Below, in pieces: positions 47,283 through 57,500 of a stretch of DNA of 64,000 bases. The translations under genes were made by a program, and so were the position numbers. The stretch comes from Loripinus fragilis (Eukaryota > Mollusca > Bivalvia > Lucinida > Lucinidae). The stretch is taken from NCBI GenBank assembly GCA_964019695.1, contig OZ026514.1:102762345-102826344 (forward strand), in the 5' to 3' direction. The notes beneath the pieces are model-generated. The model was not told where the DNA came from. It saw only the letters and a program-made list of their open reading frames with translations, and did no database searches. Each line of letters starts with the position of its first letter. The first letter of the stretch is position 1.

Positions 47283-47360
47283 GTTTGATTCTTTACATCC
47301 CAGTCAACAATTTTTGAATCATGTCGGGATGGGTCTTCCTGGGTTGAACTAGTACTAAGC
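47283..47360 (-). mobile_element. SINE family S1, tail fragment
   Basis: TTTGATTCTTTACATCCCAG and CTTCCTGGGTTGAACTAGTA only; about 80 bp before a fuller copy. Confidence 0.55.
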
Positions 47361-47440
47361 AGCCCCACATCTCAACTTCATGAGGTACCCAACCATAAAC
47401 TAAACTGGTTGGATGCCAACTTGCAAACTAATATATTTCT

Positions 47441-47633
47441 TTGATTTGATTCTTTATGTCCCATCAACAATCTTTCAGTTATGTAGGGACTGGTCTTCCT
47501 GGGTTGAACCAGTATTAAGCTAAGATAAATGTGTCTTGCTCAAAGACCACAACGCAGTGAAGTCCGTGAGGCTCAAATCCCCCGCCCCTCTGTCTCGAGT
47601 CCAGCACTCTTCCACTGAGCCACTGTGCTCCCT
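47441..47633 (-). mobile_element. SINE family S1, full length
   Basis: Complete from tRNA-like head (GAGCACAGTGGCTCAGTGGA, GGATTTGAGCC) to tail GATGGGACATAAAGAATCAA. Confidence 0.8.
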
Positions 47634-47738
47634 AACTGCATAAGGTACCCAACCCTAAACTAAACTGGTTAGCTGCGAAGCTGCAATCTGATACATAGCA
47701 CCTTTATTCGCACAATTAATCAACAGCATTTTTGTGCA

Positions 47739-47804
47739 AATGGTGGAGACCTTGATGTGCTGCTACTAAAGTGGCAGCTCATTAGGGTCTCCACTATTTG
47801 AACT
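47739..47804. repeat. Degenerate modular hairpin
   Basis: GCAAATGGTGGAGACC and the complementary GGTCTCCACTATTTG arm enclose an imperfect stem. Confidence 0.5.
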
Positions 47805-47889
47805 AGCCCAATCTAGGAGATACACTGCAGTCCTATTATAAGGCTACTTTTGGGGTCCATAGGAATGGACTGTGTTATAAGTGAATTGC

Positions 47890-48066
47890 GTTATAAAGGG
47901 ACAATTTTACAAAGGAATTATAGGAAAATGACCATAGCATGGTAATTTTCCAATAATTCCTTTGTAAAATTCCAAAGGAATTATAGAAAAATGACAAATT
48001 CGAAAGAAATTATAGGAAATGACCATTGCATGGTCATTTTCCTATAATTCCTTTGTAAAATTCCAT
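47890..48066. repeat. Double palindrome, AAGGAATTATAGGAAAATGA type
   Basis: TTTTACAAAGGAATTATAGG, AAAATGACCATAGCATGG is mirrored twice in succession, giving two overlapping hairpins of about 30-bp stems. Confidence 0.75.
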
Positions 48067-48604
48067 TGGTAAAAAAAATTGAAAAGCCTTTGTTATATCC
48101 AAATCAGAGTTGAACCAAAGTGTGTTATAGGGGGATTGCCACTTGACCATCAGGAAAAGTGGGTTATGAAACTAACACGGATATAAGATACACATAAATT
48201 TGTATATTTCATATACATATCTAACTTGCAAATGTCATTTTGATCTGCTATTATAGTGCGAAAGTATATCAAAGATCAACAAAATTATTATATTGATACA
48301 TCATTTATGCAAACATCATGTTTCCTGTCAAAACTATAACTGAAATCTGATAATAAAAGAGTGCCTGATACATTTGCCCTAGATATAGGGTCTGAATGGG
48401 GTTACCAAAAATCGCTAAATCATCCAAATATAAGACTTCAGTCTTTCTTCTTTTTTTTTTTCTATATATACTGCCTGACCCCCTCACAAGCATTATTGAC
48501 AGGTGTACTTTGTACACTCCGGGTTGCAGGATAAAAGCCTACAAGTAACCATATCTAAATTACCGTTTAACCTGCACAAGAGGTGACTTTACCTATACAG
48601 GGGT

Positions 48605-48776
48605 CATCCAGTTAATATCCCACTCCAAGGTTGGCACACTTATCTAGTGTCATCCCTGTAAATGACACTAAGGAAAGCATGTTTGGACACCACAATTTTC
48701 CTTGCCCCAAGCGAGGATTGAACCTGGGACCTCTTGGACCAGAGGCAAGTGTGCTAACCACTAAGCTATCTCGCTT
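48605..48776 (-). mobile_element. SINE family S4 (tRNA-derived)
   Basis: Minus-strand head AGATAGCTTAGTGGTTAGCA (A box) and CCCAGGTTCAATCCTCGC (B box). The T-stem does not pair, so it is not a tRNA gene. The tail differs from that of S1-S3. Confidence 0.6.
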
Positions 48777-49017
48777 TCAAGTCATGTTGGGTCAGTCAGT
48801 AAGCAAATAAAGCTACTTTCACAAAAAGTAGAATATTTTAGAATCAATCAGCTTGTGCGGACAACATCACTTATCAGTGAAAAAAACGAGTTCTCTTATA
48901 GGTATACCCTCAAAAATAAGGCCAAAAATTGCTAATCATTAAACCTTATTCAAACCCTCCAACAACATGAAGGCTCATCCTTCCAGGCCACTGATTTTTT
49001 ACAATTGCTGATCTGTT

Positions 49018-49194
49018 AACTCTTAGCTTAATGGATAATTTTTTCATGCTTTTTTGTCTTCTGCTGAGTTTTTCCAAGATCGTTTTTTTCTTTCAGGAAT
49101 ACCATCATAGTGTCGAACAGTTTGGATCAAGATTTGGGTCCAACCTGTTTGCAAAGTTTATATGAGCAGACGGCACTAGTAGGCAATTAGTTAA
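49018..49194 (-). mobile_element. Foldback MITE, family M1 (reverse)
   Basis: Edges TTAACTCTTAGCTTAATGG and GTAGGCAATTAGTTAA. The central palindrome is mostly deleted. Confidence 0.65.
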
Positions 49195-49290
49195 TCACAC
49201 TTATATAACGATTGGTCCTAGAAGATGGATAGGAACTGAAAACATCGGAATATACTCCCACATTTTTCACAAATTTTGATATTTGATTGT

Positions 49291-49473
49291 TTGATTTGAT
49301 TCTTTACGTCCCAGTCAACAATCTTTCAGTTATGTCGGGACGTGTCTTCCTGTGTTGAACCAGTACTAAGCTAGGATTAATGTGTCTTGCTCAAGGACAC
49401 AACACAGTGATGCCGGTGAGGCTCAAACCCGTGGCCCTTTGGTTTCTAGTCAAGCACTGAGCCACTGCGCTCC
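49291..49473 (-). mobile_element. SINE family S1, full length
   Basis: Tail TTGATTCTTTACGTCCCAGT through head CTTGACTAGAAACC and GAGCGCAGTGGCTCAGTG. Confidence 0.8.
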
Positions 49474-49747
49474 TAATTTTTTTAAATCTATGCAATAATA
49501 GCAATCAAACATGATTTTTCAATACATTAACATTGGATCAGGTCCCTCTATACATTAACATTTGCCTGAGGTCCCTAAGAGGATATTATAAAAACCTTGG
49601 GCTTGACCCTCGATTTTGAACATCTCCCACGGGATCTTGTGGAAATTGACACATGAAAAAATATGTTTGAACCCTATATTGTTGATGACATTGCACAAAT
49701 GGACTGGCTGAAAATCAAAAGCTGATATGCTATGTAGCATTCACACC

Positions 49748-49938
49748 TACTAGTGCCGTCTGCTGGTAACTTTTGCAAACAGTTTGGACCCAGATCAGGC
49801 CCGACAAAATTTGTCGGGCCTGATCTGGATCCAGACTGTTTGCCACTCTGATGGTACTCCTGAAAGAAATTTTCTAAAAAGATGATTTTGAAAAAATTCA
49901 GCAGACAAAAAATAAGCATGAAAAATTACCCAGTAAAT
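49748..49938 (+). mobile_element. Foldback MITE, family M1
   Basis: CCTACTAGTGCCGTCTGCTG, near-perfect core CAGATCAGGCCCGACAAAAT and complement, end AAAAATTACCCAGTA. Confidence 0.7.
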
Positions 49939-50104
49939 GAATTCAGTGTGCTTATTATATAAGAGCATTTGTGCTTATCAGATCATAATTTTTATATGGT
50001 ATACAAAATATCTAACAGAAAACAACTATATATTTTAAAGTGCAGCCATTTCTGAAGTCTTATTAAATTCTACAAACTTTGCATATTTACACTTTTTAGG
50101 ATGT

Positions 50105-50294
50105 TAACTCTTTGCCTGCTAGTGTTGTCTGCTAGGAAACTTTGCAAACAGTCTGGATCCAGATCCGGCCTGACAAAATGTCAAACTGTTTGACACTCAA
50201 CTCCAGAAAGAATTTTTGGAAAATGTTTATTTAAAAAAAAAAATCAGCAGACAACAAAAATGCATGTGAAATTACCCAGCATGCAAAGAGTTTA
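50105..50294 (+). mobile_element. Foldback MITE, family M1
   Basis: AACTCTTTGCCTGCTAGTGT and GAAATTACCCAGCATGCAAA edges are complementary. The right half of the core is deleted. Confidence 0.7.
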
Positions 50295-50519
50295 ACTCAT
50301 GAATGGGTATAACATTTGCACAAAATGGTCCCAGTCTGGCCCCTATCAGGCCACTCAGACCTGATTTCACTATAAATATTGCACTTAACCACACAAAAAA
50401 CAAACAACATATATACAAATATACCAAAATTATTAGTAAACATAGACACTAACCCTTGACATGCTGAATACGTTTTTTTACTACACTCCTCTCCTCCCCA
50501 GCGGCGGTTTAGGGGGAAA

Positions 50520-50650
50520 TGCATTTTTTCGGCCTGATATGGATCCAAACTGTTTGACACTCTGATGGTATTCATGAAAGTATTTTTCAAAAAGCTTATT
50601 TTGAGGCGACGAAAAAACATGAAAAATTACCTGGTAGGCAAGGACTTAAT
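50520..50650 (+). mobile_element. Foldback MITE, family M1 (5' truncated)
   Basis: Starts within the core (TTCGGCCTGATATGGATCCA) and runs to the right edge ATTACCTGGTAGGCAAGGAC. Confidence 0.65.
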
Positions 50651-50693
50651 TGTTCTAATATTTCAAACATGAAACTGTTACTCTTCTCACCTT

Positions 50694-50905
50694 AACTCTG
50701 CATGCTGGGCAATTTCTCACGCTTTTTTGTCGTCTGCTGAATTTTTTCAAAATTAAGGTTTTTTTTTCGAAAAATACTTTCATGAATACCATTAGATTGT
50801 CAAACAGTTTGGATCCAGATCAGGCCCGACAAAATGTCGGGCCTGATCTGGGTCCAAAACTGTTTGCAAAAGTTATCAGCAGATGACACTATCAGTGACA
50901 AATGG
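50694..50905 (-). mobile_element. Foldback MITE, family M1 (reverse, complete core)
   Basis: Perfect core CAGATCAGGCCCGACAAAAT and complement. This is the fourth M1 copy within 1.2 kb. Confidence 0.7.
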
Positions 50906-51240
50906 TTTGAGATCTTCTGGGTCCAAACTGTTAACAAAGGTTAGGCCAGAATTTTTTTATTAGTTGATTTATGAACTCTCCTACTGCAATTTTCCGGAAA
51001 GTAGAAAAAAAAATCAAATTATTTTTATTTTATCTGCTGACTAAATATTATGGGTTTTAATATTTGTTTTGTTGAAAAAAAATAATATATTTTTGAGGTT
51101 CTGTCTGTGTATCTTTGAGAGTGGTACTGTTAAAAGTGATTTTCCTATCCAGATTTAACTGGTCATTTTCAGAGCTTTTTTTTTTTTGCCCCCTCCCCCC
51201 CCCCACCCCTAAATCTGAATTTTTTCCCCTGAAATCAACT

Positions 51241-51433
51241 GTGGCTCAGTGGTAGAGTGCTTGACTTGAGACCGAAGGGCCCCGGGTTCGAGCCTCACTG
51301 GCGTCACTGCATTGTGGTCCTTGAGCAAGACACATTTATCCTAGCTTAAGCCTGGTTCAACCCAGGAAGACCTGTCCATAAATAACTGAAAGATTGTTGA
51401 CGGGACGTAAAGAATCAAATCAAACAAATCAAA
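51241..51433 (+). mobile_element. SINE family S1, full length
   Basis: GTGGCTCAGTGGTAGAGTGC A-box region and GGGTTCGAGCCTCACTGG B-box region are both well preserved. Tail TTGACGGGACGTAAAGAATC, then CAAAT-rich end. Confidence 0.85.
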
Positions 51434-51499
51434 CTGGTAAAAAATTCTGGCCTTATTCGCAGACAACAAAAGTGAAGAGTTAATTTTTTAGAAACCCAA

Positions 51500-51860
51500 G
51501 AAGTAACTCTAGTAGTAACCATATCTGCAGGAACTGCCAGAAAAAATTTGCCAACTCAAGTGGGAAAAAATGGCAATTATTTTTCTTTTGGGTTTTCCAT
51601 TACACATACTTTTGACATCCGGAAGAAATCCACTATCCCGTAAGAGAATCAAGGCTGCGTTCACATAAAAATAATATGGTTTTCCAATTTGTCAACGCTT
51701 AAAACTGTCAGAAAAAGTTTACTAATTCGAAAAATGACAAATATTTTTCTGCTGGGTTTTCCACTATCTGAACCTTGGACATCAGGAAGAAATTCACGCT
51801 CATGTGATAGAATCATACGAGCCAACATGAAAATGATATTCACTGCATAGGCAATCATGG
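51500..51860 (-). repeat. Two diverged copies of a roughly 165-bp segment
   Basis: Minus-strand words GAATTTCTTCCTGATGTC and GGAAAACCCA(G/A)(C/A)AGAAAAAT recur at 51700-51858 and 51540-51640. Short peptides FLPDV and GKPxRK align, but each copy has stops in the alternative frames. Probably dispersed repeat rather than duplicated exons. Confidence 0.45.
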
Positions 51861-52341
51861 AAGACTAGTTAACGTTATCTTTGCTAGCAGGGAGTTTTGT
51901 CATCTTTTGTGTTAACTTTTGAATCTAGCTGCTCAGAAAACGAAAATAAAACAGCAATTAAACAGTACGAAGCTCCCGGACGAAGTGCCTTAAATCACTT
52001 CCACATATTTTAAGAGACCAAAGACAGGAGTATGGTTTATTTTCAAGAAAACATGAAATAACATGAAAAGAAAACGAAAATAACTGCCTGTACTGTCCAT
52101 TCTATCTTTCTTTGTTTATTTATTTGTTTGCTTGTTATCCTTGCTTCTAAAATGAAAAGTTCGACACGAACAATTTAACCACACCCACTGATGATTATAG
52201 AATGAAAAACGTCAAACAATGATTGACAGAATATCAAAAATAAATGTGGCACTATCTATACTAATTTAAGAATTTAGTACTCTGAATACTATTTTTGAAT
52301 TCGTATTTATAGTTATGAATTTATCAATAAGTAGTACCCCA

Positions 52342-52375
52342 CCCCCCCCCCCCCCCCCCCCCCCCAGAAAATTTG
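52342..52375. repeat. Poly(C) homopolymer tract
   Basis: 34 consecutive C after CCCCA. Such length is likely to vary or to be a sequencing weak spot. Confidence 0.9.
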
Positions 52376-52686
52376 TGTTCAGGGTCGCTGCTGCCTCCCC
52401 GTTGTGAGCTATGTCCTTCTAAATGAGATAATTGTCTGATGGAATCGTGTCAGCTTACTACAATTTCCAGATAAAAATTCTTTGGGATTGAGCAAAATAT
52501 GTAACACAATATATTAAGGAAATGCATACGGTACATTAGCGTATAAAAATTCCATAATTTAATACCCCAAAGTTATCAATATAGAATAAAAAATACGACT
52601 CAGTTTGACTTTCATTGAAAATATATAGTTTCATGTATTTTGTACTGGTTAACCTTTACCATGCGAACCCTGATTTATCCCGTCTT

Positions 52687-52752
52687 GAAAACTGTGTACA
52701 TCCAGATCAGCTGGCTCCTGAGAAGCCAGCTGATCAGGATCCACATTGTTTT
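52687..52752. repeat. GATCAG-type modular hairpin
   Basis: Joint GATCAG/CTGATC with inner stem CTGGCT/AGCCAG. Outer arms GAAAACTGTG and CACATTGTTTTC. Confidence 0.75.
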
Positions 52753-53280
52753 CCACCCTGCTTATAAACACATGCAAACTAGAAATTTGTGTTTGTTACA
52801 CACTGTGCCCCCAACAAAATGCTTGTCCATAAGGATTGTACTTTTTTTTTAAAAAAAGGGCCATAACTGGGGTATATTTTATTATGAATCCTTCAAAATA
52901 TAATCATGTTATCCACTTATCATTTAGATATCTTGCTAACGAGGTATGCACAACAGATTAGCTGAAGGACAGACAGGCTAAAATATATCCCCATAGCTTT
53001 TGATAAGGGCATATAATAACTTGAATCCTACAATAAAAGATGGAATAAAAGATTTGGAAGGAGTGTAGTACATAGGAAAAAAAACAGCATTATAAGGCCA
53101 GAATTTTTTTATTAGTTTTTTACAAACCTTCCTACTGTAATTTTCGGGAAAGTAGAAAAAAAATTATTTCTAAAATTATTTTTTTATTTTATCCGCCAAC
53201 AATTAATTGTTTAGTTGAAGAAAAAAATCTGGCCAAAGGGTTAAGAGCTGTGATTCTCTTTAACTCAAAATGAGAGATCA

Positions 53281-53501
53281 GGCCCCAAGGTTATGAAACT
53301 TTTTCCATGCTCAACTCAACTGAGCATGAAATTTATCATGCTCTTAAATGTTAAAATGCCAACATATATTAGCAAGATAAATACAACCTCTGAGAGTTCT
53401 GAAGCAAGAAAAATCATTATTTTTTTCCGCCTTTTAATTTTTAGAAGAAGTTGAAATTTCATGCTCGGATGAATTGAGAAAGTTTCATAACCTCGAGGCC
53501 C
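53281..53501. mobile_element. Foldback MITE, family F (copy 4)
   Basis: GGCCCCAAGGTTATGAAACT, TTGCTC-like ATGCTCAACTCAACTGAGCA at the left; AGTTTCATAACCTCGAGGCC at the right. Confidence 0.65.
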
Positions 53502-54001
53502 AGCTTCAATAATTGTTCACTGTCTGGAAAATTTAACAGATAAACATGCTACATTCAAGACTTTAAGATTTTTTAAGATAGTCTTTGTAACTTCAGACTT
53601 TCTGATCGTGATCTGCCATGGCAGATTTTTTCATGGGACATGACTAAAGTGATCTTTGAGTGTGAAGGTCAAGCAAAACAGAAAAGATATAGGGCCCTGA
53701 AACATGAAACATACATAACTATTTTTTAGCATTGGGGGCAAGTATCAAGTGACAAATTGGCGCAAGTCAAGTAAATAATAGGATGGACAGCAGGCATGTA
53801 GCAGTGTCATCAAATTACATGTGAATTTATCAAATTACAGGGAAGTCCCCATCAAAGTTAGTAAGTCAGGGTCATGAGTTTGTAAAAATATACCCAGGTT
53901 TTACCATCAAATCTTGGGGTTGTTCAAAATTTGTGTGCTCAGCAAAAAAGGTCTGTACCATATATACCATAGATATTTGAACAGAGAGGCACGAGCAAAT
54001 G

Positions 54002-54060
54002 AGCAAACCCTGATCAGACTGCTCCTGAAGGAGCAGTCTGATCAGGGTTTACGATATTTG
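54002..54060. repeat. GATCAG-type modular hairpin
   Basis: AGCAAACCCTGATCAGACTG, CTCCTGAAGGAG, and exact complement. The stem is essentially perfect. Confidence 0.8.
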
Positions 54061-54109
54061 CACACACACAATCAATCAGTTTAACTTTGTCTTCATATCT
54101 TATAACTCT

Positions 54110-54375
54110 CTACAACCAGTCAGATCAGCTTGGACATCATGTCACATGACTTCACACAACCAATCAAATCAGTCAGGCTGGTATCATGTGATTATCCACA
54201 ACCAATTCGATGAAGTAACAGTTTCCAACCACAGCCAATCATAGCAGTCAGGTTAGTGTCATGTGATTATCCACAACCAATCAGATGAAGTGCCAGTTTC
54301 CAACCACAGCCAATCAAATCAGTCAGGTTAGTATCATGTGATTATCCACAACCAATCAGATGAAGTATCAGTTTG
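54110..54375. repeat. 75-bp CCAAT-rich tandem repeat beside the DAAM stop
   Basis: Three to four units of about 75 bp. Each has CCAATCA words (ACAACCAATCAGATGAAGT, CACAGCCAATCA) and TATCATGTGATTATCC. It ends about 10 bp below the DAAM stop codon, so on the minus strand it would fall in the 3' UTR. Confidence 0.8.
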
Positions 54376-54384
54376 CTAACAGTT

Positions 54385-54527
54385 TCACAATCTTATATCA
54401 GCATTCACTCTTTCTCTGGATGTTGAAATATTGCCACCAACCCGCTTTCTGTTCCGTTTCATTTTAGCAATATCATCGCCAAAAATATCTCCAGTTCTTA
54501 ATGCCGACACCAAATCATCGAACTCGC
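54385..54527 (-). CDS. DAAM: DAAM terminal exon with DAD and stop (143 bp)
   Basis: Acceptor TTGTTTTTCAG. GC plus the previous G gives glycine, then EFDDLVSALRTGDIFGDDIA, KMKRNRKRVGGNISTSRERV, NADIRL and TAA. The amphipathic DDLVSALR helix followed by the KRNRKR basic patch is the diaphanous autoregulatory domain that contacts the DID of the same protein. The end of the reading frame is about 10 bp from a 75-bp tandem repeat. No convincing polyadenylation signal could be chosen among several AATAAA-like words in repeat DNA. Confidence 0.9.
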
Positions 54528-57500
54528 CTGAAAAACAAGAACATGTGCCAGAAAATTTGAATATCACTGATGTTTGTTGGTCCCTAGTTCAACCCCAGGC
54601 TTCCCCATCTGTCGGATGAAACTCTAAGCCTAACACATTAAATACAGAACCCCTGCTGATGAGCCTTCTGGACATAAAAACAACAACACCCTGGCTCAGT
54701 ACTGGTTAATGCCTAGGAGCTGCCACAAAAAAGACTTGTAAAAAAAAATATAAAAAAATTAATCCATCAATTTAAAGCGTTTGTATTGGGTGCTCAATAG
54801 AACCATCTCATTGAGAATTGAGATGGTCCTTTCGAGTACCCAAAACATGTTTTTGTCAATTAGGAAGAAAATTAATTTTCAATTTTGCACCCATGCACTC
54901 TTATATAGAGCCCTGTTTGCATCCTTGATTATGACATGTGAATCCACTGCTGGCATATTTATTCACAAGAAAGTGTTTTTGCTGTTGGATTTGATTCTTA
55001 ATGTCCCATCAACAATCTTTCAGTTATAAGGGGGCAGGTCTTCCTGGATTGAACCAATACTAAGCTAGGATTAATGTTCTTGCTCAAGGACACAACTCAA
55101 GTGATGCTGGTTAGGTTCCAACCCGTGGTCCCTCGGTCTCAAGTCAAGCACACTACCACTGAGCCAGTGCGCTCCCTATGTTTTTGTTATTGTTTTGTTT
55201 GGGTCTTTTACTTAATTTTCAGTCAACTGAGACAGTTAAGGTAGGACATCTATATTAAGCAAGTCATGATCTCCAAACTAAAAACCAGAAATCTATCTCA
55301 CTGTAATGACCTGGGTATTACCATTTCATAACCAGAAATACATATCATTATCATGCTGAATCTCAACATCACCAATTTCTAAAACAGTGTAGATCCAGAT
55401 CAGCTGGCTTCACAAGTGAAGCCAGCTGATCAGGATCCACACTGTTTTCCATTTATCCTGTGAATCCCTGATTAAACCCAGAAGTGGATCTGAAAATTGA
55501 AATTCATCAAAATTTAATTAGGTATTGAAGTGTATTTTGTCAATAAAGCATGACATAAACAAAATTGAATATTTATACCCTGTAAAACAATAGTGTTATT
55601 CGATAAAGTGACAGTTTTATACTCTTTTGGCTTTTACCCATTGACCGATTTTGCCCAGACAATCATATTACACCCAAACAAATTTTAATCCAAAGACTTT
55701 TTCATTTTATTTTAGAGTTTGGACAGATCCGTTTTCAATTTAAGGTGGTATTGCTGCATTTAACTTTGCCTGTCAGCAGCTTATTTTGTCATCTACTGAT
55801 AATCTTTTTCAAACAGTTTGGATCCTGATCAGGTCTGAAAAAATGTTGGCCTTATCTGGATCCAAACTGTTTGACTCTCAGAAGGTATTCATAAAAGAAA
55901 TTTTAGAATAAACAGATTTAAAAAAAAATCAGCAGCTGACAAAAAAGCGTGCAAAATTACCCAGTAAGCAGAATTAATATTTTTCTCTAGAAATTTTATC
56001 TTCCCAACATACTATTATAGGCAAAACTGAATAAAAACAACTCACTATATTATGAAAATTTGCTGTTGTTTGTCCATCTGTGTGTGTGTAGGGTTTATGC
56101 ATGTGTGTGTTTGTATGGTAAATATGTCACAGGTTTCTGAAAATAAATTTGCATGTACATGATGATGTACCCAGCACTAATTTCTTGAAATACAGTTAGT
56201 CCTTTCTTTACCCGAAACTTAGGAAAAACAGTGTTGACCCTGATGAGATCCCCAGACTGTGGCATCTCATCAGAGTCTGCACCATTTGCCAAGATAACAA
56301 TATCAAGAGTAAGAAATACACTAAATGGGCCTCGTCGTGAGAAAACCTGTCTATGGGGTTTCTGCCAAAGCGTGTTTCAAACCAGTCTCCTCAGCTACAG
56401 AGACTAGCTAGAAAGTTGAAATTTCGCTTGAAGCAAGTCTAGATATGATACTTTCCAATTAGTGAATAACAAAGGCGCTGATCAGACTGCGCATATGCGC
56501 AGGCTGGTTTGCGCCTTTGTTGTTCGCAAACCCCCGAAGACAGGTTTTCTCGCGTCGAGGCCCAAATATGGAAATTTTAAACAATAACCTCGAAAGTCTA
56601 TAAATGTACAATACACAATCCCAACTGTACTGATCCTGGGGTCGTGGAAGATTGCCATTAATTAAACATGCAGTGGTAAAGTTTCATGAAGAAATGAATA
56701 ATATTTAGAAAACACAACTCATATAAATTATTCCCTTGAAATGTGCATACCTTTTGGATTGGTATTTCCATTGGTAATTTTTCCATTGCTGTCTGTAACT
56801 GTGCTTCCACCTCGTTTTAACATCAACCTTTGTTCTCTCTCCTTCCGTAACTGAAGAAATAATGTTTAAATATCAGTTCCATTAGCAATTTAGCAATATA
56901 CACCCATGAAACATCTCAAGATAAGCTGCCAGAAGCATAAAATAGACAGTCCATTATTGTTTGTTTTGTTTGATTTGATTCTTTACGTCCCATCAACAAT
57001 CTTTAGTTAAACAGGGACAGGTCTTCCTGGGTCGAAACAGTACTAAGCTAGGCTAAATGTGTCTTGCTCAAGGACCACAACGCAGTGATGCCGGTGAGGC
57101 TCGAACCTGTGGCCTCTCGGTTTCCAGTCAAGCACTCAACCACTGAGCCACTGCGCTCCTTCTATTATTGTCATCCAGGTCCATGACAAACTACATGAAA
57201 AGTTGTTCATTTCTACATGCTCATTTCTTTGAATTAATATAATGGAAGTGGTTGAGAATTTGTCTAAAAAAGCTTATGGTGAAAAACTCATTTATTGAAA
57301 GACATATGTTGAAGGTACATATTGGAATTGCCTCTATGATGCAATTCCAATGTGTTACTGAAAATAAGTTGGAAAACTATTTGGAAATTTACATTTTCCA
57401 AGTATCATGTCCATTGTCTTTACCTCTTTTAAACATCACAAACTGCCAATCAGTATTAAAATTCCTGTCACTCTTCTGCAAATTGTTTATATTTGCATGA

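Noticed and set aside
46886..47317. 143-codon open frame, one of the longest outside the 54-bp array
   Set aside because: Its last part is S1 SINE tail and the middle overlaps a GACCCTG...CAGGGTC palindrome; no domain, no splice partner and no recognised homologue.
48690..48776. tRNA gene on the minus strand (also 44372-44446)
   Set aside because: A- and B-box words are present but T-stems and anticodon stems do not pair; they continue into SINE bodies.
51661..51858. Duplicated exons of an unknown gene
   Set aside because: The two copies align better as DNA than as protein and contain stops in the shared frame; treated as dispersed repeat.
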